Origin: Selenomonadaceae bacterium
GTDB taxonomy: Bacteria; Bacillota; Negativicutes; Selenomonadales; Selenomonadaceae
NCBI GenBank assembly: GCA_017477125.1
Contig: JAFUXN010000124.1
Coordinates: 1 to 46,246, forward strand
Length of the DNA stretch: 46,246 nt
Direction of reading: 5' to 3'
Both the position numbers and the translations under genes were made by a program. The notes under the pieces were generated by a model. It was not told the DNA's origin, did not search any database, and worked only from the letters and a program-made list of their open reading frames with translations. Below are positions 36,130 to 44,645 of this stretch, one piece after another. Within the stretch, counting starts at the first letter, position 1. Each line of letters opens with the position of its first letter.

Positions 36130-38324
36130 TGGCATTCAGCAATCCGGACTTCACGAAAATAAATTTGAGCGACGCGCCGGCGCAGGACGAGCAGCAATGG
36201 AAAGCGGCATTTGAGAAGGCGGCAGGCGCCGAGTACGATTCGTTGATCGAGCGGACGATGGAGCATATCCCCGTCAAGCCGTTGTACACGCATGACGAGT
36301 ACGCTCACATGAATCATTTGGATTTCGCGAGCGGCATTCCTCCGTGTCTGCGCGGACCTTACTCGACGATGTATGTCTTCCGTCCGTGGACGGTTCGACA
36401 GTATGCAGGCTTCTCGACGGCGGAGGAGTCCAATGCATTCTATCGTCGCAATCTGGCGGCGGGTCAAAAGGGCTTGTCGATCGCATTCGACCTCCCGACG
36501 CATCGCGGCTATGATGCCGACAACCCGCGCGTGTTCGGCGACGTGGGCAAGGCGGGCGTGTCGGTATGCTCGATGCTCGACATGAACATCTTGTTCAGCG
36601 GCATACCGCTCGATCAGATGTCGGTATCGATGACGATGAACGGCGCGGTGCTTCCGATCCTGGCGTTCTTCATTCAGAGCGGCGTGGAGCAGGGCGTCGA
36701 CAAATCGATCCTGGCGGGCACGATCCAGAACGACATTCTCAAGGAGTTCATGGTTCGCAACACGTACATCTATCCGCCCGAGATGTCGATGCGCATCATC
36801 GGAGATATTTTCGAGTACACGACCAACTATATGCCGAAGTTCAATTCGATCTCGATCAGCGGCTACCACATGCAAGAGGCGGGCGCGCCGGCGGACATCG
36901 AATTGGCGTACACGTTGGCAGATGGTCTCGAGTACATACGGACGGGCATCAAGGCGGGACTGAAGGTCGATGCGTTTGCGAAACGGCTGAGCTTCTTCTG
37001 GGCGATCGGCAAGAACTATTTCATGGAAGTCGCGAAGATGAGAGCGGCGCGCGTGTTGTGGGCGAAGATCGTCAAGCAGATGGGCGGCACTCAACCGAAG
37101 TCGATGGCGTTGAGAACTCACTGCCAGACGTCGGGCTGGTCGTTGACGGCGCAAGACCCGTTCAACAATGTCGGGCGGACGGCGATGGAAGCGATGGCGG
37201 CTGCGCTCGGTCACACTCAATCGTTGCACACGAATGCGTTGGACGAGGCGATCGCGTTGCCGACGGACTTCTCTGCTCGCATTGCGCGTAACACGCAGCT
37301 CTACATTCAGGACGAGACGAAAGTTTGCAAGATCATTGATCCGTGGGGCGGCTCGTACTACGTTGAGGCGTTGACCAATGAGATTATTCGTCGGGCGTGG
37401 GCGCATATCCAAGAGGTTGAGCAGTTGGGCGGCATGACGAAAGCGATCTCGACGGGCTTGCCGAAGATGAGGATCGAAGAGGCGGCGGCGCGTCGTCAAG
37501 CGCGTATTGATTCGAACAACGAGACGATCGTCGGGCTCAACAAGTATCAGCTCGACAAGGAAGACCCGCTTGAGATCCTTGCGATCGACAACACGGCGGT
37601 GCGCAATGCTCAGGTTGAGCGTCTTAACAAACTCCGCGCGGAGCGCAATGAAGACGATGTGCGTGCGGCGCTCGAGGCGATCACGAAGGCGGCGGAGTCG
37701 AGGGACAACGGCAATCTGCTCGAGCGGACGGTTGAGGCAGCGCGAGTGCGTGCGTCGTTGGGCGAGATTTCCGATGCTGTTGAGAAGGTTTCGGGGCGCT
37801 ATCAGGCGGTCATTCACACGATCAGCGGCGTCTACTCCTCCGAGTTCACCGATAAGACCGAGTACAACAAAGCGTTGGCAATGGCTGACGAGTTCGAGAA
37901 GATCACCGGGCATCGCCCCCGCATCTTTGTGGGAAAAATTGGACAAGACGGGCACGACAGAGGTCAGAAGGTCATTGCAACCTCGTTTGCTGATCTGGGT
38001 TGGTCGGTAGATATCGGGAAATTATTCGCAACCCCTGATGAAGTAGCTCAGGACGCCATCGATAACGACGTTGACATCATTGGATTCAGCTCACTCGCTG
38101 CAGGTCACAACACTCTTCTGCCGGAACTCGTCGAAGAGCTCAAAAAGCGCGGGCGTGAAGATATTCTTGTGGCGATTGGCGGCGTAATTCCTCCCGCCGA
38201 TTACGCCTTCCTCTACGAGCACGGCGCGGTCGCGATCTTTGGTCCGGGCACCAACATTCCCGAGGCATCGATGAAACTCCTCAAGATTTTGCTCGATCAG
38301 GCAAAAGAAGAAGAAGTCGGCTGA
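36129..38324 (+). CDS. mutB: Methylmalonyl-CoA mutase, large (B12-binding) subunit
   Basis: 731 residues, the catalytic adenosylcobalamin subunit. The barrel domain has [20 protein letters not shown] and [16 protein letters not shown]; the C-terminal domain has the cobalamin motif [11 protein letters not shown] (about 604-614), then [12 protein letters not shown] and [16 protein letters not shown] 36129 overlaps the mutA stop (TGATG), with AAAGGAG upstream; a GTG one codon earlier is possible. A strong terminator follows at 38368. The accessory GTPase gene meaB, normally next door, is displaced by about 5 kb. Confidence 0.97.
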   Translation: MAFSNPDFTKINLSDAPAQDEQQWKAAFEKAAGAEYDSLIERTMEHIPVKPLYTHDEYAHMNHLDFASGIPPCLRGPYSTMYVFRPWTVRQYAGFSTAEESNAFYRRNLAAGQKGLSIAFDLPTHRGYDADNPRVFGDVGKAGVSVCSMLDMNILFSGIPLDQMSVSMTMNGAVLPILAFFIQSGVEQGVDKSILAGTIQNDILKEFMVRNTYIYPPEMSMRIIGDIFEYTTNYMPKFNSISISGYHMQEAGAPADIELAYTLADGLEYIRTGIKAGLKVDAFAKRLSFFWAIGKNYFMEVAKMRAARVLWAKIVKQMGGTQPKSMALRTHCQTSGWSLTAQDPFNNVGRTAMEAMAAALGHTQSLHTNALDEAIALPTDFSARIARNTQLYIQDETKVCKIIDPWGGSYYVEALTNEIIRRAWAHIQEVEQLGGMTKAISTGLPKMRIEEAAARRQARIDSNNETIVGLNKYQLDKEDPLEILAIDNTAVRNAQVERLNKLRAERNEDDVRAALEAITKAAESRDNGNLLERTVEAARVRASLGEISDAVEKVSGRYQAVIHTISGVYSSEFTDKTEYNKALAMADEFEKITGHRPRIFVGKIGQDGHDRGQKVIATSFADLGWSVDIGKLFATPDEVAQDAIDNDVDIIGFSSLAAGHNTLLPELVEELKKRGREDILVAIGGVIPPADYAFLYEHGAVAIFGPGTNIPEASMKLLKILLDQAKEEEVG

Positions 38325-38367
38325 AACTAAAAAACGCACCGAGCATTCGATGCGGGATATTCCTCGG

Positions 38368-38400
38368 TTGGGTGGTCGAAAGATCGCCCAACTTTTTTTT
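38368..38400 (+). terminator. Intrinsic terminator of mutAB
   Basis: TTGGGTGGTC and GATCGCCCAA pair over 10 bp (two G-U) around a GAAA tetraloop, followed by eight Ts. Confidence 0.92.
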
Positions 38401-38401
38401 G

Positions 38402-38430
38402 TTGACAGAAAAGCCCCTGCGTGATAACAT
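38402..38430 (+). promoter_or_regulatory. Promoter for the GIY-YIG gene
   Basis: TTGACA (38402-38407), 17-bp spacer, TGA-TAACAT (-10 at 38425-38430). It starts immediately behind the mutAB terminator. The ~95-nt leader contains long complementary segments (ACAAAATCCCACA with TGTGGTTTTGT; GAAGAAAA with TTTTCTTC), so it is probably structured. Confidence 0.65.
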
Positions 38431-38529
38431 TGTCGTTGAAGAAAAAACAAAATCCCACACGGAGCTTTTCTTCGTTTATTCTAATGCTTCGCTGTGGTTT
38501 TGTCAACAGAAAAGGAGTGAGGCAGTACC

Positions 38530-39329
38530 ATGAACGACGATATCATGAACAAGTCGATGGTCATCTACAGGATCACCAACAACCTCAACGGCAAAATCTA
38601 TATCGGTCAGACGCAAAAGACCCTACGTGAACGAATGGCAGGACATTTGTGCGACGCTCTCTACGTCGATAATGCCATTAAAAAGTATGGCATTGAAAAC
38701 TTCACCATCGAGGTTGTTGAAGATTGCGAGACACCCGAGGAGCTCAACGACCGTGAGCGCTATTGGATCGCTTTCTTCAATTGCATAGCCCCGAACGGTT
38801 ACAACCTCACCGACGGCGGTAGCAATGCTTCCCCTTCCGATGAAACAAGAGAAAAAATCTCCAACACACTGAAGGAGTACTACGAACAAAACCCTGAGAA
38901 GAGACAAGAAATCTCTGAATTTCAAAAGAAACGTTTTGAAGATCCGGAAGAACGACAAAAGGCGGCAGAGCGGACGCGTAAGTCTTTCGAAAACCCTGAG
39001 GTTGCAGCTAAACATGCAGAATCTCAGCGGCGGCGCTTCGAGCGCGAAGAAGAACGGCAGAAGATCGTCGAATTTATGACCGGGCGAGAGATGCCGCAGG
39101 AGACGCGCGATAAAATCTCCGCCACTCTCATCGAATTCATCGTCAGGCTCGTAAAATCGAGGCGGAGATGGCGGTTATCTACGATCAGATTTTGGTCGAA
39201 GAACAGATCAATATCCCCACCGCTGAATCCCTCAAAAAGCGTTCCGAGTCGATGAAAGCTACTCATGCTCGTAAACGGGCAGAGCGAGAAGCCAAACTCA
39301 ATGAAGTTGCAATTCCCCTCTTCAATTAA
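38530..39329 (+). pseudogene. GIY-YIG homing-type endonuclease, frameshifted near the C-terminus
   Basis: The frame from ATG 38530 encodes a GIY-YIG nuclease domain: VIYRITNNLNGKIYIGQT, then LRERMAGHL (Arg) and NDRERYWI (Glu). NUMOD3-like DNA-binding motifs follow (SDETREKISNTLKEYYEQ, FEDPEERQKAAERTRKSFE). After about 39135 the frame turns to non-coding-like sequence and stops at 39255, while a +1/-1 shift gives a convincing helical continuation, HRQARKIEAEMAVIYDQILV, to TAA 39329. The nuclease core is intact, so a product with an altered tail may still be made. Phage and mobile-element style; no group I intron core is recognised around it. Confidence 0.8.
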
Positions 39330-39373
39330 ACCGCCGCTTGCCGCCCCGTCGACCGGATCATATACATCTCAAG

Positions 39374-39400
39374 GCTCGGATATTACGTCCGAGCTTTTTT
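39374..39400 (+). terminator. Intrinsic terminator after the GIY-YIG gene
   Basis: GCTCGGA and TCCGAGC pair over 7 bp around a 7-nt loop, then TTTTTT. The stem overlaps the stop codon (39383-39385) of the convergent RTX gene. Confidence 0.8.
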
Positions 39401-42400
39401 CATCGCCGAGTTCCTGCCATCAGCCGAAGCACCAAACACATACTCCCGCGCCTCACCCGCCGCATCAAACACCGTCAACGCATGCCCCAATCCGTTCTTG
39501 ACCGTCAATGAGCCCGCCCCAACTTCAAATACCACGTCCCTGCCGCGCGTCGCAACCCCATCAATCGTGCCGTCGAGTATCCTTATAACGTCTTGATCAA
39601 AATCATAATCATATATGACGTCCTTGCCCGACCCGTCAAAGTAATCAAATTCGTCGGCTCCCGCACCGCCATATAATTTATCATTGCCCAAACCGCCGTC
39701 AAGCGTAGCTCCTCCGCTGCCCGCACGAATCTCATTCGCCTTCCCATTCCCGATGATATGAATCGAATTGTCGCAAGCCGTAGCATCGAGCGTTTTGAGT
39801 TTCGACGAGAAGTCAACCGCATCGAGCACTCCCTCAAACGGATCGCCTATCGTCAGAGCCGTCTTCGATTTGTTGTACGTCAGACCGTCGGCGAGCGGCG
39901 CATTCCGATTGATAGTATTGTCGCCGTTGACCACCACCACCATCTGATCCCGCACGTTATTGATCGTCAGCTTACTCTTGTCGACGGTTATCACTACCGT
40001 CTTGCCGCTCTCCTTGAAATTCGCCCCGTCAATCGCGCCGCCATCAACCGAAATGATATCGCCGTCGCCGTAATTATAAACTTTGTCCTTCCCCTCGCCG
40101 ATCGTCCAAACAAATACGTCTCGACCGTCGCCGCCGTACAACTTATCATTGCCCGAACCGCCATCGATAGTACTGCCGCCGGAGCCCGCGCGCAAAACAT
40201 TGTTGAGAGCGTTGCCGATCAATACGACGGCATTCGGATCGTTCGACGCGTCCATCGTCTTGAGTTTATCGGAGAAGTCGGCGGCATCGACGGTGCCGAT
40301 GAACGGATCCGAAATGGTGAGTTTGGTGCGCGCGCCATTGATGCTGAGCCCGTCAACGGAAGTAGTGTCGTCAGCGGCGGAAGTAGTGTCGTCGGCGATT
40401 GAAGTAGTGCCGTCGTCAACGGTGGTGGTGTCGTCCTCAACGGACGTGGTATCGTCTTCAACGGAAGTAGTATCGTCTTCAACGGTCGTGGTATCGTCGT
40501 CAACGGTGGTGGTATCGTCCTCAACGGACGTGGTATCGTCCTCAACGGTGGTGGTATCGTCCTCAACGGAAGTAGTGTCGTCCTCAACGGTGGTGGTGTC
40601 GTCCTCAACGGTTGTGGTATCGTCCTCAACGGTGGTAGTATCGTCGTCAACGGTCGTGGTGTCGTCCTCAACGGTCGTGGTGTCGTCGTCGATCGGTTGA
40701 TAAGCGGGATCGTAAATGATATTGAGCTCCGTATCAGCCGCGTTCACAAAACGAATCGTGCCGCTCCCAACCGTCAAAATCTTATCCGAGCCCGAAACCG
40801 ACGAGCCGTCAACCCCAACGCCGCCGAGCGAGATCGTAGCATTCGAGCCGTAACCGTAAACAGTATCATCGCCGTCGCCCAACTTATATTCGATGACAGC
40901 GCTCGAGCCTTCGAGACTGATCCTATCATCACCGATGCCGCTTCGAATCGTCACGTTCGAACCGTTGTCGTATATGAAATCATCGCCCGCGCCGCCGTTG
41001 ATCAGGACATTCGAGCCGTAATTGGCGACGGAGTCATTACCGCTGCCGCCGCGGACAGTCACGCCCGACGCCCCGCCGTCAATCATTATCAGATCATCGT
41101 CGGCGCCGCCGTTGATCGACGAGTTACTGCCGTAGACCATGATCGAATCGTCGCCCGCGCCCGCGTTGAGCATAACGCCGGGATCATTCATCGTCATCTC
41201 ATCGTCATTCGTCGTCCCGTTGAGCGCGCCCTCCACCGTCCAATCATAACCGTCGCCCTCATCGTAAGCGTCCGCCGACTGCTTCATGTAGTAGCGCCAA
41301 AACATATAGCCGACGGTATAAACATTGCCGTCTTCGCTGAAGGAATTATCGGTGTCGAGGTACGCCGCGAGTGAATCGGCATTGCCCGCAAACTCGATAT
41401 AGCCGTCGCCGCCGCCGGTCAAATTCGCCATGCCTTCCGTCATGTAATTGGTCATGCCGTTCCAAATGTCGAACTTGCATTGGAGGACGTGAGTATATTC
41501 GTGGACGAGCGCGCCGTTGAGCCCGCCGCCCGTTCGATCGCTCTTTTCGAAATTCGTATACGCCATGTTGACAGTGAGCGACGGTCCCGCCCACGCCCAA
41601 CCGAATGCCGTCGGATCGTTTTCGAAGTAAAACGGGATCGTATAGTTGTCCTCCGACGAGCGATAAAAATTCAAACCGTACGATTGATCGATCAGATCGA
41701 GCGCCTCTTTCGTCCACCACGAATAAAGCCCGCGAATAACCCACCGTTCGATGTCGCTGAGAGTACTTTGGTTCGGCAGATTGTTGATGGTCAAGCCGTC
41801 GATGGTGAAGGAATCTCCCGACGGATAACTCGCGTCGCCCGACGCCGGCATGAGAGCAGAATAATTCATGGAGGTCAAGCCGCCGTTGTCCCAACCGATA
41901 ACGGCTCCGCCATCGTCATTGTCGTAGATGATACCGCAGTAATCGCGCAAGAAGGTGTCGGCGTCGTTCGCCGTGCGGCAATCGCTGACCATGTGATTAA
42001 TGACGTCCTGCAGTGAGTTGAAATGAGATGACGCCCTGATCGCCGCGTCGACCAAGCTCGAGCCGTCGAGATTAGAGTTGGCGGCGAACTGAACATAATT
42101 TCTGATCACGTCGCGCGGGAGCAGACCGGTGCCGTAGACTTGCGTTGAAATGTTTCCGTCGGCGTCTTTGATGGTGATGGCGTGGTTGGTCATGTTTTTG
42201 AGCGTGACGGAACCGTTATCGGTCATGAAGATGAGATTGCCGCCGTCGGTCGAGACGCTTTCAATGACGGTGTCGACGAGCTCAATGGTGTCGCCGAAAT
42301 CGTAATTCTTGAGGAAGAGATTGCCGCCGGAGTATTTGAAGGTCTCGACGGTTTTATTGTTGGCGCTGACGGTGGAGTTGCCGACGCCGACCATAACGGT

Positions 42401-43270
42401 CGAAGAGCCTTCGCCGCCGAGGCTGATCACCTCGTCGGAGCCGGCGCCGACGATGAGCACGGAACCCGTATTGTCGACGGTGAGCGAACCGCTGCCCGCA
42501 TTGATCGTAACATTGTCGCCGCGATTTTTGATGAAATCATTGCCGCCGCCCGCGTCGATATAAACGTTCGAACCGTTGAACCCCGAAAGGCTTGCATCGC
42601 CGTCGGGATTGTTATCGTATAAAGCATCCCACGGCTCGTGATAGTAGAAGCCGTTGATGATCGAATCGTCGCCGTCTCCTCCGATCAAGCTCGAGTTCGA
42701 GCCGTGGCTGATGATGGTATCGTTGCCCGCTCCCGCATCGACGCTCAAATGCGTGCCGCCTCGAATGAAGTACTGACCATTGAGGACGAAATCGTTGCCC
42801 GCCCCGGCATTGATCGTTACGTTCTCGCCGCGATTACTGACGGAGTCATTGCCGCTGTCCGCGTCGATGTAAACGTTCGAACCGTTGAAATCCGAAAGAA
42901 GCTCATAACCGTCGGGACTGTCACCGTAGAAGACATTCCACGGCTCATAATAGTAGAATCCGTTGGCGATCGAGTCGTCGCCCACTCCTCCGATCAAGCT
43001 CGAGTTCGAGCCGTGGCTGATGATCGTATCGTTGCCCGCGCCCGCATCGACCGTCAAACGCGTGCCGCCTCGGCTGAAGTACTGACCGTTGAGGACGAAA
43101 TCATTGCCGCCGTCCGCATCGACTTTCACGCTCGACCCCGAATTTACGATCGTATCGTCGCCGCCACTCGTCGAGAGGCTCACGTTTGATTCGTCGTTGT
43201 TGATCGAGTCGGCATCGATGGCAGCAAGCACTTGCATAAAATCTTTTACCTCTTCCCGTTGAGTGGTCAT
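39383..43270 (-). CDS. RTX-repeat HExxH metalloprotease, intact paralogue
   Basis: 1,295 residues. N-terminal calcium-binding RTX repeats (DAGAGNDTIISHGSNSSLIG appears twice) lead to a central domain of about 200 residues with a zinc motif LVHEYTHVLQ and, downstream, TEGMANLTGG, whose Glu is a likely third ligand. More RTX repeats follow, then a Thr/Asp/Glu linker of 16 seven-residue units (VEDDTTT/VDDDTTT) and two copies of a ~125-residue C-terminal module (FSDKLKTMDAS, GGSGNDKLYGGDGRDVFV; FSSKLKTLDA, GGLGNDKLYGGAGAD). No Sec signal, so type I secretion is expected; no exporter is seen in the window. GAGGAAGG lies about 10 nt before ATG 43270. Confidence 0.85.
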   Translation of the reverse strand: MTTQREEVKDFMQVLAAIDADSINNDESNVSLSTSGGDDTIVNSGSSVKVDADGGNDFVLNGQYFSRGGTRLTVDAGAGNDTIISHGSNSSLIGGVGDDSIANGFYYYEPWNVFYGDSPDGYELLSDFNGSNVYIDADSGNDSVSNRGENVTINAGAGNDFVLNGQYFIRGGTHLSVDAGAGNDTIISHGSNSSLIGGDGDDSIINGFYYHEPWDALYDNNPDGDASLSGFNGSNVYIDAGGGNDFIKNRGDNVTINAGSGSLTVDNTGSVLIVGAGSDEVISLGGEGSSTVMVGVGNSTVSANNKTVETFKYSGGNLFLKNYDFGDTIELVDTVIESVSTDGGNLIFMTDNGSVTLKNMTNHAITIKDADGNISTQVYGTGLLPRDVIRNYVQFAANSNLDGSSLVDAAIRASSHFNSLQDVINHMVSDCRTANDADTFLRDYCGIIYDNDDGGAVIGWDNGGLTSMNYSALMPASGDASYPSGDSFTIDGLTINNLPNQSTLSDIERWVIRGLYSWWTKEALDLIDQSYGLNFYRSSEDNYTIPFYFENDPTAFGWAWAGPSLTVNMAYTNFEKSDRTGGGLNGALVHEYTHVLQCKFDIWNGMTNYMTEGMANLTGGGDGYIEFAGNADSLAAYLDTDNSFSEDGNVYTVGYMFWRYYMKQSADAYDEGDGYDWTVEGALNGTTNDDEMTMNDPGVMLNAGAGDDSIMVYGSNSSINGGADDDLIMIDGGASGVTVRGGSGNDSVANYGSNVLINGGAGDDFIYDNGSNVTIRSGIGDDRISLEGSSAVIEYKLGDGDDTVYGYGSNATISLGGVGVDGSSVSGSDKILTVGSGTIRFVNAADTELNIIYDPAYQPIDDDTTTVEDDTTTVDDDTTTVEDDTTTVEDDTTTVEDDTTSVEDDTTTVEDDTTSVEDDTTTVDDDTTTVEDDTTSVEDDTTSVEDDTTTVDDGTTSIADDTTSAADDTTSVDGLSINGARTKLTISDPFIGTVDAADFSDKLKTMDASNDPNAVVLIGNALNNVLRAGSGGSTIDGGSGNDKLYGGDGRDVFVWTIGEGKDKVYNYGDGDIISVDGGAIDGANFKESGKTVVITVDKSKLTINNVRDQMVVVVNGDNTINRNAPLADGLTYNKSKTALTIGDPFEGVLDAVDFSSKLKTLDATACDNSIHIIGNGKANEIRAGSGGATLDGGLGNDKLYGGAGADEFDYFDGSGKDVIYDYDFDQDVIRILDGTIDGVATRGRDVVFEVGAGSLTVKNGLGHALTVFDAAGEAREYVFGASADGRNSAMKKART
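40362..40697 (-). repeat. 21-bp tandem repeats encoding a VEDDTTT linker
   Basis: About 16 units of 21 bp (on + typically TCAACGGTGGTGGTATCGTCC with variants) encode the seven-residue repeat linking the RTX region to the C-terminal modules. Since 21 is a multiple of three, unit gain or loss keeps the frame, so length variation between strains is expected. Confidence 0.9.
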
Positions 43271-43303
43271 GGACGCGCACCTTCCTCAAAATAATTTTGG
43301 GAC

Positions 43304-43333
43304 ATTATATTATCATCGACAAGTGGAAATCAA
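43304..43333 (-). promoter_or_regulatory. Promoter for the RTX metalloprotease gene
   Basis: Minus strand: TTGATT (43328-43333), 18-bp spacer, TATAAT (43304-43309), about 33 bp before ATG 43270. Confidence 0.55.
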
Positions 43334-43380
43334 CCCGATCGCCGCATTTCTAATCAAAATCTAATTTGGTGTCGAGGTCG

Positions 43381-43409
43381 TTGAAATTGCCTTCGACTTA
43401 AGCTAGAAT
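43381..43409 (+). promoter_or_regulatory. Promoter for meaB
   Basis: TTGAAA (43381-43386), 17-bp spacer, TAGAAT (43404-43409). A TATAAT overlaps it at 43409-43414 and could serve instead. Confidence 0.6.
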
Positions 43410-43445
43410 ATAATCATCGATTATGTTTCGAAGGAGGTCGATACC

Positions 43446-44597
43446 GTGTCCGACTACACCACCACCACCCCCGAGTGGGCTGTTCAAGGTAATGCCGCCG
43501 TCATGAGCGGCGTTGAGGAGCTCGGCAATATCAATCCCGCTCTCGCATCAGGCAAATTCAAACCCGTTCGTCGCACCGTTTTATCCGAAGATGAGTTCGT
43601 CGACGGAGTTTCGCGCGGCGATCGTGTCATTCTCTCGCGCGCCATCACTCTCATCGAAAGCAATAACCCAAAACACTTCGGCAAGGCTCAACGCGTCCTT
43701 CAACGCCTCCTGCCCAAAACCGGTCGAGCTCTCCGCATCGGCATCACCGGCGTGCCCGGCGCAGGCAAGTCGACCCTCATTGAGGCGTTCGGCAATATGC
43801 TTTGCGACGAAGGTCATAAGATAGCGGTGCTCGCCGTCGATCCCACCAGTTCGATCACAAAGGGCTCGATCCTCGGCGACAAGACCCGCATGGGCACGCT
43901 GTCTCGTCGACCCGAAGCCTTCATCAGACCGTCGCCCGCGGGCGGTACTCTCGGCGGCGTCGCTCGCAAAAGCCGCGAAACCATGCTTATGTGCGAGGCG
44001 GCAGGCTACGATATAATTTTGATTGAGACGGTCGGCGTCGGGCAATCCGAAACGATTGTGCGCTCGATGGTCGACTTCTTCATGCTCGTCGTTCTCACCG
44101 GCGCCGGCGACGACCTTCAGGGCATCAAGAAGGGCATCATGGAGTTGGCGGACGCGATCGTGATCAATAAAGCCGACGGAGATAATTTGGTAAAGGCGAA
44201 GGTCACGCGCGGCGAGTATGAGCGCATGGTTGAGTTCATTCGTCCCGCCACCGAGGGCTGGCCCACTCACGCTTATCTCTGCTCCGCCATCGAGAAGACG
44301 GGGCTCGCCGAACTGTGGAAGGTCATTCAAGTGTTCAGGGAGATCACCACCAAAAGCGGAGTGTTTTATCGCCGTCGGGATTCTCAACTGCTCGATTGGA
44401 TGCAATCAATGATCGATGAGCATCTACACAATCTGTTCTTCGGCGACGCGGTCATCAACGGGCGCATGCCCGAGATCAAAGAGGCGGTGCTCAACGGGAC
44501 GATTTCACCGACGCAAGCGGTCGCGGAACTGGTCAAGATGTTCGACGTCAAGCGCGCCGCCGAACGTCAGCAGTCCGTACTTAAAAACGAACTTTGA
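43446..44597 (+). CDS. meaB: Methylmalonyl-CoA mutase-associated GTPase MeaB
   Basis: 383 residues, G3E-family P-loop GTPase. Walker A GVPGAGKSTLIEA (about 102-114), the DPTSSITKGSILGDKTRM block, ETVGVGQSE, and NKADGDN as the G4 motif are typical of MeaB/ArgK. It gates loading of adenosylcobalamin into the mutase and protects it from inactivation. GTG 43446 is the start, with AAGGAGG upstream. In related genomes it usually follows mutB directly; here the endonuclease and protease genes lie between, and it has its own promoter. Confidence 0.95.
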   Translation: MSDYTTTTPEWAVQGNAAVMSGVEELGNINPALASGKFKPVRRTVLSEDEFVDGVSRGDRVILSRAITLIESNNPKHFGKAQRVLQRLLPKTGRALRIGITGVPGAGKSTLIEAFGNMLCDEGHKIAVLAVDPTSSITKGSILGDKTRMGTLSRRPEAFIRPSPAGGTLGGVARKSRETMLMCEAAGYDIILIETVGVGQSETIVRSMVDFFMLVVLTGAGDDLQGIKKGIMELADAIVINKADGDNLVKAKVTRGEYERMVEFIRPATEGWPTHAYLCSAIEKTGLAELWKVIQVFREITTKSGVFYRRRDSQLLDWMQSMIDEHLHNLFFGDAVINGRMPEIKEAVLNGTISPTQAVAELVKMFDVKRAAERQQSVLKNEL

Positions 44598-44645
44598 TCG
44601 GAAGTTCAACCAGGGATAGGTTTGGTATCAGGGAGGTGTACCAAC

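Noticed and set aside
38325..39373. Group I intron carrying the GIY-YIG gene
   Set aside because: The gene has its own promoter and terminator between complete genes, and no intron core or split flanking gene is seen.
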